Of a stretch of DNA of 64,000 nt, positions 1 to 12,200 are shown piece after piece. Below the pieces are notes generated by a model, which did not search any database, was not told the DNA's origin, and saw only the letters and a list, made by a program, of their open reading frames with translations. How positions within the stretch are numbered: position 1 is the first letter of the stretch; each line of letters begins with the position of its first letter. Source of the DNA: Haematobia irritans (taxonomy: Eukaryota; Arthropoda; Insecta; Diptera; Muscidae); contig NC_134401.1 of NCBI RefSeq assembly GCF_050003625.1, forward strand, positions 92,420,852 to 92,484,851. Direction: 5' to 3'. The position numbers were made by a program, and so were the translations under genes.

Positions 1-970
1 ATGTCGTTCATCTAATAATTTTATCCGTACGATAATGCTTGTGTCCAACTATTCGAGACATATCCCATATAAGCCACACTACCCTGCCAGCATTTCAAAG
101 TTCCATTTCATCCTCATCGCTACCACAGACTCGTAAATGTCACCGCAACCATCGCGAACTGTGATGGGGGAAGCATATCAAAAAGTACAAAATGTACATG
201 AAAGTATTTTGCCATCACGACTGTTAGAAGAGCCATTTTATTTTTTGTGAAATGCCAAGCGCAACCAGCTTGTTATATTTTATTTAAATAAAAACGAAAA
301 TAAAGTTCTGAAAACATAGATATTACGCTTAAAATTGTGAAAGGTATATGGTGAACAATTTTTGACTTTCCAAATGGAATAAAGTGATAGTTTTTCAAAT
401 ATTTTTCCAGACACGCTGCCTCCATTGGGAATAAAAGTATTGGCTGATAGACGCTACAACATTTAACTTACAACTTGTAACTCAAAATCAATCTCTTATT
501 AATGCATAAAAATGTGTTAAATGTGATGAGGTAGTCGTATAAATGTTATATTTATGAGAATTTATAAATGTTTCATAAAATTAATAAACATCTAAACAAT
601 CGTGTTTTACTTGACCACAATGATTCTTTTACAACTATCTTAAAATGCACTTGGTCTGATTGTTTGAAGGGGCTCTTATTGGCGTCCTTCTAAATGTATC
701 CATAAGGGCTCCTAATAATTGCACTCATGCGATACTTTTTTGTAGTAACTTGGCGTGGTACAACTTCTCAATAGTGACGGCGCTTTTCCGAGGAGTTTTG
801 GATATCGTATACGACTGTTTTCGACGTAGTGGGGATTCTCAGAAGCGCCCCCAAATTCAAAAAATGTTGGCAGGGTATAAGTTTTGTTCGAAGTTGATAA
901 TCTATACCGCTACTTGATAAGGTGATCGATAACACATTTATCGATATTTGACTTCTCGACGACAATTCTT
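1..970. mobile_element. Old TGCGCTTTAC-family MITE split by copy 1
   Basis: Bases 1-81 and 876 to about 970 together resemble the family at 11428-11669 and 51726 on: GACATATCCCATATA at 57-71 and GATCGATAACACATTTA at 923-939. The left end is cut by the window edge. Confidence 0.6.
82..875. mobile_element. TA-target DNA transposon, CCCTGCC family, copy 1
   Basis: Termini CCCTGCCAGCATTT and AAATGTTGGCAGGG are flanked by TA on both sides (80-81, 876-877). Removing the element rejoins a CACAC-TA-TAAG sequence that matches the intact relative at 51555 (CACATTATAAG), so it is a true insertion. No transposase ORF; non-autonomous. Tc1/mariner-type target use. Confidence 0.8.
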
Positions 971-1049
971 AGAGTTTGACCACACTATATGATTTTTTAA
1001 AACTTAAAAGTCTACCCATATATTTGATCCAGTTATTGTACGCATAATA

Positions 1050-1172
1050 ACAGCCTGTTTCTGTATGTCGAACGAGTTCAATCGATCGACTGAAATTCAT
1101 AGAAACAGCTGTTTTTTGGTTATTTCCATTTTAGTCGATCGACAGAGCTCATTCGACATACAGAAACAGGCT
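1050..1172. repeat. 123-bp hairpin MITE
   Basis: Arms ACAGCCTGTTTCTGTATGTC and its complement close a near-perfect foldback with GATCGACT/AGTCGATC inside. A related hairpin lies at about 51630-51725. Confidence 0.7.
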
Positions 1173-1274
1173 GTAAATATTAAATTATTAACGACGATGG
1201 TAAACACTGCCTCCTTTCTATCATTACTCTATATATGTGAACACGGCATAATGTAGATATTAAGTTCGAGTTTA

Positions 1275-1527
1275 AGGTAAGTACTAAGTTCAAATTGCCG
1301 CTAAAGTGAAAACTAAATCAGTAAAAAAAGGCATACAATTATAAAGTTCGAGTTTAGCCACGATTACTTTTCTTTAATAATCCATTTTAAGGAATACAAA
1401 CTTTGCTTTAGGCAATTCCCCATCAAGTTATAATAAAATTTGCAACAAATATGTATAATTTTATGCCTTCTTCTTACTGATTTAGTTTTCACTTTAGCGG
1501 CTGAACTCGAACTTAATACCCACCTAT
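1275..1527. mobile_element. AAGGTRRGTAYTAWGTTC-family MITE
   Basis: Inverted ends include GCCGCTAAAGTGAAAACTAA at left and its complement at 1475-1500. The outer ends are AAGGTAAGTACTAAGTTC and GAACTTAATACCCACCT. About 250 bp, non-coding. Confidence 0.65.
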
Positions 1528-1528
1528 A

Positions 1529-1746
1529 AGGTGAGTACTATGTTCGTTTTTTTCACCAAAACACTAAATTAAAAGTACAAATATATTTATGAAGACGGTT
1601 ATATTTTGATCGAGTCTTGCTAAATAATGGATGGAAAAGATCCCAGGAATTGATTGCAAATAATTTTATATTTCTAAATTAGTTAATTAAAAAAGTAACC
1701 GTGAAAACAAGCTGGTTTTCAACTTGAAAACTGAACATAGTACTCA
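1529..1746. mobile_element. AAGGTRRGTAYTAWGTTC-family MITE
   Basis: Ends AAGGTGAGTACTATGTTC and GAACATAGTACTCAGC. It lies next to the preceding member. Copy 2 of the CCCTGCC element starts at its right end. Confidence 0.65.
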
Positions 1747-1750
1747 GCTA

Positions 1751-2515
1751 CCCTGCCAACATTTTTTGAATTTGGGGACTCTTTTGAGAATCCCCACTAT
1801 GTCGAAAACAATCATATACGACATCAAAAATTCGTCGGAAAAGCGCCGTCACTATTGAGAAGTTGTACCACGCCAAGTTACTACAAAAATGTTTCGCATG
1901 AGTGCAATTATTAGGTGCCTTTATAGATCAATTTAGAACGACGCCAATAAGGGACCCTCCAAACAATCAGAAAAAGTGCATTTTAAGATAGTTGTAAAAG
2001 AATCATTGTGGTCGAGTAAAACACGTTTGTTTAGATATTTATTAATTTGATTAAACATTTACAAATTCTTAAAAATATAACATTTATACCACTATCACAT
2101 TACATTTAACATAATTTTTGGCATTAATGATGATGTTGAGTTACAAGTAGCGAGTTACATGTTGCTGCGTCTATCAACCAGTGTTTTTATTCCATGGAGG
2201 CAGCGTGTCTGTAAAATATCTGAAAAACAATCACTTTATTCCATTTGGAAAATCACCAAATTGTTCACCAATATACCTTTCACAATTTTAAGCGTATAAT
2301 CCATGTTTTCAGAACTTTATTTTCGTTTTTATTTAATTAAAATATAACAAGCTGGTTGCGCTTGGCGTTTCACAACAAAAATGGCTTTTTTAACAGTAGG
2401 GATGGCAAATTACTTGCGTGTACTTTTTGATGTACCTTTTCATGATGGTTGAAGTGACAGTTACGAGTCTGTGGTAACGATGAGGTTGAAATGGAACTTT
2501 GAAATGCTGGCAGGG
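1751..2515. mobile_element. TA-target DNA transposon, CCCTGCC family, copy 2 (inverted)
   Basis: Same element in opposite orientation, TA at 1749-1750 and 2516-2517. Similarity runs along nearly its whole length: the segment 2450-2515 is the reverse complement of 82-150. Copies 1 and 2 together form a giant inverted repeat with an 875-bp spacer. Confidence 0.8.
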
Positions 2516-2542
2516 TATATACGTAAAAGGTATTATATATTA

Positions 2543-2957
2543 GGGCTGTTTTCTTTTTGCACTGGATGCAACATTTGTATGGGCTATCCAGAACATCGTT
2601 GCACTGGTGTTCTATCCAGAACATCTCATCAGTGCAAGTCGCGCCGATATTGCCAGATTGTATTTGGATAAAGTGACGCTTCTTCGATTCACAATAGCAA
2701 TTTATTGTGACTATTTTATCGAAAAACATGAAATTCAAAGTGATACAGTGTCATAAATAATCGCAGCAGTAAATATTTATTACTAATTGACGCATTTGAT
2801 ACATTAAAAATGCATGATTTCACTTATATTCTGTGATTGTTTTTAAACAGCTGATGACAGTGTTACATATTTTTGGAGATGTCCTGGATAAACGAGTACT
2901 CTGTTTTCTTTTAGTCCTTAACGGCTTAGCATATCCAGTGCTAAAAGAAAACAGCCC
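2543..2957. mobile_element. GGGCTGTTTTC-ended MITE
   Basis: Inverted ends GGGCTGTTTTCTTTTTGCAC and its near complement at 2937-2957, with TA on both sides (2541-2542, 2958-2959). 415 bp, non-coding, 250 bp before the golgin start. Confidence 0.75.
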
Positions 2958-3123
2958 TATTGTTAAGCTCTTTTTCTAATTGGAAGGGTTGTATTATGCA
3001 CCTGCTATACCATCTCTATGTACGAAGATAGTATCTTGGCCAGACGGATAGGGGATACAATAATCTATTAAAACAAAATTCAAAAGCGTTCATTAAGTAC
3101 GGAAGAGAACGTAGTGCAACGTA

Positions 3124-3131
3124 TATCGATG
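3124..3131 (+). promoter_or_regulatory. DRE-like TATCGATG upstream of Golgin245
   Basis: Seven of eight bases match the DREF element TATCGATA, 74 bp upstream of the golgin start codon. The same octamer occurs upstream of wmd (52612). DREF sites are common in Drosophila housekeeping promoters. Its role here is inferred. Confidence 0.3.
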
Positions 3132-3204
3132 TAAAAACAAACAGATTTTAAGTAAATTTCCTTTAAAACCAACCATCTAATAATTTTAATCGAATAACGA
3201 CAAA

Positions 3205-3288
3205 ATGTTTGCCAATTTGAAGAATAAATTAATCGAAGAAGTAAAGGCATCACCATCGAAATTTCAGCAATTTGCAAATGCTGCACAA
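3205..3288 (+). CDS. Golgin245: Golgin245 coding exon 1
   Basis: Encodes 28 residues starting MFANLKNKLIEE and ends on a complete codon before GTAAGT at 3289. The ATG is the first in frame and opens the N-terminus typical of golgin-245/p230. An upstream TATCGATG at 3124 may be a promoter element. Confidence 0.9.
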
Positions 3289-6200
3289 GTAAGTACGCAA
3301 GAAGGAGAGGGGACAAAACATAAAAGCAAAGTGATGACTTTCCCAAGTGAAAATGGGAACGAATATATAAAAATAGCATGTAATTGCAACCTTAATTCGA
3401 GCCATGATCTATATTTTTAGGCAGCTGTGTCGTCAACATCCAGTGGATCAGAGTCTACAACTACCACCACTACCAATACTACAAATGAAAATTTTTTCAG
3501 TATTACTGAAGAAGGTAAGTGTTGTGGGTGTGACAGATAGATTATGGATTATTGCAATAATTTTCCTTGATTTTATTATTTCTTTTAGATACGCCACAAA
3601 ATTCTCCATATAAGCCACTGAGATTGCCAGCTGGTGCCGTGCGGGGTCGTAATGCGACTCCTCCTCAAAATGGTGGCGCTATTCCTAGAACACGGAAGCT
3701 CTCAAACTCTTCCATACAATCGGATGTATCGTTTCGCTTGCCAAATTGGGATGCCGGCTCGGTAAGATATTTAAAATATTTTTCACATTCATTTCTAAAA
3801 ACAAAACATTTTATTCGGACATTTTTGAGGAACGTAAATCAATTTCAGTTCAAGAATAGTGTCAATCGAACAATCCGAGAACCATTAATAATAATTTAGT
3901 TCAAATTTTTATTATTTGTGGTCCGCTGAGGTTTTGTAGCAGTTTGGAGAAGGTGCTACTTGGATAACTGTCGATAATCGCTGAAGTTTTTTTTCCATCT
4001 GTGTATACTGTGTACAGCAGTTAAGTTCCCAAGTAGCATATATATGCAATATGAGAGGTATACTCGTAGAACGATTAAAATTTTGTTTTCTAACTTTCCT
4101 GTAGAAGAGCTTACTGAAAATATCGGTAAGATTCCTGACTTGTCGTAAGGTAATCCCACTGCTGACATAAATTTAAATGTCAACAGCATAATTTATATTT
4201 TCAATGGATCTGCTTAGGAATTTCGCTACAAAAAGCATTTCCTCCGCATGAAAAGAAGCATTAATAAAAGTTGTGTTTGGTACAGACCAACACTTAGACC
4301 AGCTTATAAATGAGTTCTGCCCTAAAGGCTTCTATTCTAAAACCGAGGATCATAGAGAAGCTTCGAAACACTTAGAAATGACACCACTAGTAGTGAGGGA
4401 AGGTAAACCCCATTGGGGAGCCAGCATGGTGCAATGGTTAGCATGCCCGCCTTGCATACCGCGGGTCGTGGGTTTAATCCCTGCTTCGATCGAGCAGTGG
4501 ATTATCCCCTCTCAGTAATGCTCGTAATATTTCTGAGTGTTTCAAAGATTCTCTAAGTGGTTTCAGCCCAATGTGAAACGTCTTTTAGGCTCGGCTATAA
4601 AAAGGAGGTTCCTTGTCATTGAGGTAAACATGAAATCGGGCAGCACTCAGTGATAAGAGAGAAGTTCACCACTGTGGTATCACAATGGACTGATGAGTCT
4701 GAAATATCGGGCTGCCACTATACCTAATCTTATCTATCCCCCATTGACAATCGTTGATTTCTACTCCGATCGAGTCTAGTTTCTCAATTATTCATTGCTT
4801 ATGTGGACTACGTGTAATTTTTCTCTTATATGCCTACTATTTATCGCTCTGATTCAAAACACCGTTTTTTCGGATAAAAAAATCAGTTTTCTTCTTTTGA
4901 ATTTCGATTTTTAAATAAATAACCGTCGTGATCACTTCAACCGTGTTTTACTAAGAATCACAATAACGTATAATTTTGAAAAATTTTCAATTGTTTATTA
5001 AATGATGGGCAGTTTTTTATCTCTGTGTACTTTCTAAAAATTTGGAAGTGTTTTTATTGCAGTTTATTAAATGGAAAAATCGAAATAACTCCATTTGGCT
5101 ATAAATTGGCCATTTTACATTCAAAAAAAAAAAAAAAAAATAAACCCAGTTTTGAGGTCTTGAAAACATTGGTACTACCGATCTAACAACAATAGGATTG
5201 TAAACAAAACAATCGGTGTAAAAAGATAAATCTCTCCACCGGTTTAGATGATTCTACCTTATTCTTATGGTAGACCTGGTACTCTTTAAATGCAGCGCTT
5301 TAGAATATAACTTATAGAATATAATGTTGGGTTTCAACTATTTGAAATTTTGTGAATGGCTATTATTGAAAAAGGCCATTTTTTACTCTCCTATCTTGTA
5401 GCGGTCTTGGTCGCCTTCCTGTTTTCTGGTAAATATATACTCTGGCGTTCAATATCGTAACTAATGCCCTTGTAACCGGTATTGATTTACATTACAATCA
5501 CGGTTCGGCATATTGAGCAAATTGGAAATATACAAAAGAATTATAAAATCGCAGAAATTATAATCAGAATAAAAATCTTTTTCAAAATCACTTTTTCAAA
5601 ATTTACAATTTTTTTTTTTAAATTTTTGAATATTTTTTAAATACATATTAAAAGTCTGTTAGTTTAATTTTGAAGATAACACAAATTCGACTTAGACGCG
5701 ACAAAAAATGTAAACGGGTCCCAAATTAATAGAGTTTTCATTCCCATAGAAAATCGTCATTAAAAAAGACATCAAAATATGTAGAGAAATTACTAATTAT
5801 GGATGAAGTTATTTTTTTCGTCATACGGTTACGGTTACGTACAAAAAACCTGTCGTTAATTAGTAAAAGTTAAATGAATACACTTAAAATGAATTATAAT
5901 CTAAATTGGAGTAATGTATATATATTTTTTCGAATTTAAATTTTCCTAACAAAAAATGGGAAGTTTTTATGACCGTGCGTTGCAACTTTATTTTGTCATA
6001 GTTGTTCAAACCCAAGTTTGATCAACTATAATATAATAAAATTGAGAAGTGTTATCGGTTCATACAAGGACTATATAGAGTCGTTAGAGCATTGAGATAT
6101 TTATGCCTTCGGGTATATATATTTAGGATATATTTATAAATATTTGAATATTATTTCGAGTAAAAAAAATATATTTCTATTTACTACAGGTTTACCATCT

Positions 6201-9200
6201 TCAATCGGATTTGGATGAATCTGGAAGTGAAATGGGTGATACGGCCTCCACCGCTAAATTGGACGTCATAACAAAAGAACAACTATTCGACGCATATCGC
6301 AAATCTCTGGATCGTTATCACAAATATCGATGCCGTTACACCGACCTAGCAAAGAAATATAAAGATTTGGAACGCGATAGTACCAAGGCAAGGGTATGAC
6401 ATTTAATTTTTTCATGTATATCGAAACGCAACACATTATAATTAGATAAGATGATTGAATCAGTTGATAAAAGTATAATAAATGAAAAGTGGTAGTAGTA
6501 TGCTATGAATGATAAGAAAGTGAATTTCAACTCAGCCATTACGATTTCCAAATTGAATGCTTTTTATATCTATCTCCTTTGCTTATATGCTTGTTTGTTT
6601 TTTATTGATGTATTTACAGTCAGTGTTGGTTGAAACACAGGAAAAAGCAATCAGACGAATTAATGAATTGCGGGAACAATGCTCTTTGGAACAACAAGCC
6701 AAGGCCCACTTGGAAGAGGCGCTACGTATGGAAATGGATGACATGCAATGCAAAATGGAAGCCTACCAAACCAAACTGAAATTGTTGGGAGAAAACCCTG
6801 ACAATATAGCAGCGGCTTTGGAGGGGCAAAACGAACAATTGATCGATTTAAATAGCGAAGAGACGAAAAAGGTAGAAACGCCTATTACAGCGACCAATGA
6901 ATCCACTAACAATGAGGAACTCAAATCGAGATTGGAGAGCTATGAAAAACTAATACAAGAACGTGATCAACACATTATAGATCTGAACAATAAATTAGAG
7001 CTTCATCGAAAACAAGAGGAGGAAAATGTCCTATTACTAGCTCAGACAAAGGCAGCCATTCATTCTGAATTGGAGAATAAAGAGGCTGAAGTTAGGAAAT
7101 TGTCGGAGACATTGAAACAACTTCAGTCTGAAACAAGTAAACAAGAGAAACAATCGGTAGGCTCAGCCGAAGAACTTAATGATTTGAAAGATAAGCTAAA
7201 GCAGACATTAACAGCCAAACAAGAACTAGAAGCCAAAGTTATATCATCCGATCATATGTTAAGTGAAATGAGGGACAAACAAAACGGGAGAGAAAAACTT
7301 TTGAAATCCCTTGAAGAGGAATTGTCAAGACAAACCAAAGAAAATGAGGAAAAAATTAAAGAATTACAACAGCAAAATCAACAACTAAGTGAAATGGTGC
7401 AGAGACATCAACAGAAAGAAGTTTCTCTAGCTGAAGTTGATAACGAACTAAATCGCACGAAAAACGAAAATGATATTTTAAGGGAATCATTACAAGACAA
7501 TGAACGCAAACAGCAGAGTATGGAATTAGAATACAATCAGCGATTGGAAATGGTTGAAAAACTTAAAAATGATATTGCTACCAAGGAAGATTTACTAAAG
7601 CAGGCTTTAGAAACGTCAGAATCGTTGCAGCAGCAGCTACAAGAAGAGCATAATACGAAAGAGCAAATGCAAGAAAAAATTACACGAATGGAAAATGAAT
7701 TGCGCATTGTTCGCGAACAAAGTGCTAATACCGAAACAGAGACAATAGCCAGCATGAAAATTGAAATGGAACGAGTTTCAACACAGCTGACAGAGCAACT
7801 GAAGACAACGAAAGATCAGCTGGCCAACAAGGAGAAGGAATTAAAAGCGCTAACAAAGAAATCATCGAAATCCGAAAAACAACACGAAAATCAAATGTCT
7901 CAAATGCAAAAACAATTTGAAGAGATCGAAAAACTTAGAAATGATTTATTGCAACAAGAAAATCTTATTGAAGCCTTAAGGGAGGCGTCCCAGCAAAGAG
8001 AGCAACAAACTGAACGAGAAAAAGATGAACTAAAGTCACAAATAAATGGGATTCTCAGTGAAATTACTCAAATGGAAGAACAAATGCGAATAGTCCAAGA
8101 GTCTCATAAAGAACTGGAGAATGAAAAGCATTTATTAGAAGCTAGAATTGAGAAAATGCAGGATCAAAGACAACATTCTGAGGAAGATACCGAAAAATGG
8201 CGCGAGTTATTGCAACAAAACGAGGAGAAACTTAAGGAAACCGAAACGAAGCTGCAAAACGTTGAGAGTGAGCATACACAATTGGCTGAAAAGAATTGCC
8301 TCCTAGAAGAAAATACACATAGGTTGGAAATGTTATTAGCCGAAAAAGAAAGACAACAAACAGCCAGCGAAGAAGCTCTAATAAGTGAACTACGCTTGAA
8401 GCTAGAGACCACAGAGAATTCATTGCAGAAACTCAACGAGAAGATGCAGGAAGTTTTACATGAGAATTCGCGTCTTCATAATAATCAAGAACTCAATGAT
8501 CATGATTATCGTAATCTTCAAGATAAGTATGATGCTCTGGATAAGGAAAAGGCTATAATTGAAGATAATAGAGATTGTATGCAACATGAGTTAGATGATG
8601 TCAAAAACAGATTGGACGAGGAATTCAATAGAACTACCGAACTTCAAAAAGTCATACAGGAAACTCATGCAAAAGTTGTAGAAATCACGTCTGCTTTTGA
8701 GAGCAAGGATCAGGAATTAAACGAAGAGAAGAAATTACGTGAACACTTGCAAAAGGAACAAAACAATCTATCAGAGCAATTGCAGGCTTTAATGTCTACC
8801 AAAGATGACTTGTCTCAACTCAATGAAAAGCTTAAAGAGAAACAACTTGCCTTAGATACGATAAATAAGGAAATGGAACAACTGAAAACTGACCATAGAG
8901 AGGCCTTAACGCAAATCGAAGAAGAGAAACAGCTGCTACAAGAAAAGTTATCCGAATATGATGCACGAAATCAAGAATTCGAAAAACAGAAAGAACAAAA
9001 TATCTTATTGAATGAGCAAAATCAATCATTACAACAAGAATTGGAGGATAATCAAAGGAAGATAGCTGAAATAACACAACAATTTGACAAACTAAAGGAA
9101 GTCCAAAGCAGCAATGAAACAGCAAATGAACAAATTAAAGAATTAAATTCGAAGAATGAAAAGCTATCTGTTATGTTAAAAGAACTTCAGGATACTGTTG

Positions 9201-12200
9201 AAGAGAAGGAAAACGAAATAAAGAAATACCAAATTCAAGAAACATCAATGGCCGCTCAATTGAAATCACTCATGGACGATCAAAATGAGCAGATCACTTC
9301 CAAATCTTCGGAAATCAGTGATTTAACGGAAAAATTGACAAATGAACTAAAAGAAAAGGATAAACTTTTACACTTAGTATCAGCTTCTCAACAACAATTG
9401 GAGGATATACAAAAGAAATATTCTGATAAAATTGCGGAAAACGAAAAATTGCAGGAGCTTATAAATAAAAACCATACAGAATCATCCAACAAAGAACAAT
9501 TGCAGCTCGAATGTGAGTTCCTTAACAAGCATGTTAAACAACTAGAATCGGAATTAGCCAAACATGAAGAGAATGGAAAATCAAAGGATTTAGATACACA
9601 AGAATTAAAGGATAAACTGAAATCGCTACAGTGTGAATTGTATGTTCTCAAGGAAAATGCCGAGAAACACAATGACGAAATTTTAGCAAAAGAGAAGTAT
9701 TGTCAAGAGCTAGAATCCCAAAATAAGAAGCTCTTGTCCGACCTTGAAAATGAAAAACACGAGCTGCAACGTCAATTAGACCACATAAAATATATAACTG
9801 AACAAGATGATAGTGTACAGAAACAACTGCTAGCCTCTCAAAATAAAGTAAAGGAATTAGAAGATTCTCAAGCTAAACTTAAAGAGGAATATGAAAACTT
9901 CAAAACTACTAACGATATAAAAGAAAATGAAAACGCTTTGAAAATGGAAAAATTGTTACAAGATCTGGAGACCAATTCTTTAACCATCGAAACATTGCAA
10001 ACTGAAATAAAGCAACTACACAAAGAACTCGAGGAAAAACGTGAGCATTCAAGTTCAGATTTAGAGGAGCAAGCAATAAAAGTAAAATCCCAAATAACGA
10101 GTGAAATGCCATCAAATACTCCTCTCCCTCAAGATTCCGAACATTTGCGTAAAATCAACGAAATGTTACAGCGTGAATTGGAAGATCTAAAACACAGATC
10201 ATCATCTGAAATTACAAGTTTACAACAAGAAATGGAAGACTTGCAGACTACTAACAATCAGATGTCCGATCGTATTATGGATTTGGAGCGCATTAAAGCA
10301 AATCTGCAGGCTCAGAAATTGTTTGGCATGCATATGCATGTTGATGAAACTGCCACCAACACCTCCAACACAAACCCCAATAACAACAGTGCTTCGAATA
10401 GTAACGATACCGAAAAAGAAGAATTGGAAATGAAACTAAAGACTATAATGGCTGAAGTGCAAGATGTCTCAAATCGCAATCTGTTCCTTGAACAAAAGTG
10501 TGAAAACTATCTAATATTGGAGCAATCGAATGAACGACTAAAATTGCAAAATGCTAAGTTATCTAGGCAATTGGATGAAACATTGGTAAGTCTGCAATAC
10601 CATATATATATGAGAGAAAATTTTTGGTTACAGAAAACACACAACACATCAAAATATAATATTTTATGAATTTGATTTTCTATTGGAAAAAGACAGACTT
10701 CTATTTCCAATAGTATTTACTAATGCCCAAACCCGCCGTTGTTCGAGTTTAAATGAGAAGATTTTAGTAAAGCACACAGATGTTACTAAAGCACGCTTAA
10801 ATGGAAAGATTTTAGTAAAGCACGCCTAAAGAAAACAAAAATGGGCAAAATAAAAACAAAACTTAGGTTAAGAGAGGTCAAGAGATGTAGCAGCATATTG
10901 TGGATTTTACCATATAAATTTTCCTTGTTTCGTTTTTTTTGCTTTTGGGTCATTAACTTTGAATACTTTATCATAAACATAAGGGTAATATACGGGAACA
11001 TCTTCAAGATAGGTTTTTTTATGCACGTGAGATTTTAATGAGACACACAATAAGAAAAATTTTTTGGCTTCAATCACGAACTTTATTTATTTAGATAGTT
11101 TTTAAATAAAAGTTGTATCAATTGCGGAAATGGTAATGTCAATCCAGTATCGTGTTCACACGTTCCTTCTGTGGTTCTGGAGATTTCTTTGCTTTGTTAA
11201 AGAGCTTCCACTACATTAATTGATTCGTATAATAAATGTATTTAATTGTTGTATTGATTACAAAAATAACAGAATCAACTATAATGTAATTGAAATTTTA
11301 AAATGTTTTATTAAAAAACTAATTGAACGAATTATATTTTGTAATCTGAAATCTTCAAATTTGGAAAGTTTAGACTTTAAGTCTGCAAGACCTCACAAAA
11401 TCCACCTTAAAACAACTGTCAAAGTTATGCGCTTTACAGACTATCAGTTATTCCGGACGACAGTGCTCGTGTCGAACATATCCCATATATTGTGTTATAA
11501 TGTATAAGTTAAGTCCGAATGCATACTCGATACTGCTGCATGTTTATGGGATCGATAACACATTTACCGATTATTTAGTCATAGCCGACAAGTCGTATCG
11601 ATCTACACTGTAAGATTCTTTACAAACACCGACATTCCGTCCGAAATAACTGATAGTCTGTAAAGCGCATTATTGATTGGATGTTGTTGTAACTGTTGTA
11701 ACGATGATTTTTCTCCGTCTGCTGAGGTTAGCTCGCGGGGGAAGGATAGCCGAATTGGCGATGTCCTTGAGAACACTCGTTAAAACATATTATTGTATTA
11801 TATTCTCACTCTACTGATCTGTGTTGCTTCGTCCACGTGCTGTCATCAAAGAGACCGGTTTCAACTTTTTCTCTTCCTTTTATAGGCTTGCCTGTTTTGC
11901 GGTTCTCGCATACCTGACTAACATGTTCGTGTTTTGTTACTTTTAACTGGTAACGGTACCTTGGTGCAACAATGCTTAACCCTATCCAACAACCCTGTTT
12001 TATATCGCATGGGATAAATTTGGTTAAAGTAATGATATAATACAAATTTATAAAACTAAAAATATATTTCAGGAATATTGAAAAGGAAAAACAATTCGGG
12101 TAAAAAAATAAAAACAAGGGTTAACAAAAAAGGAATTAAAAAAAAAATAAATAAATGTTGAGGCGAAAACGAGTGTAACGACTTTCGTCGTCACACTGTC

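Noticed and set aside
6557..6619. Start of a 1370-residue protein at the ATG 6557
   Set aside because: Sequence before 6620 is intron (acceptor TATTTACAG), and exons 1-4 join in frame and match golgin-245.
10586..10669. Golgin C-terminus ending at 10669
   Set aside because: It is intron read-through past GTAAGT; the true continuation with the GRIP domain is at 25881.
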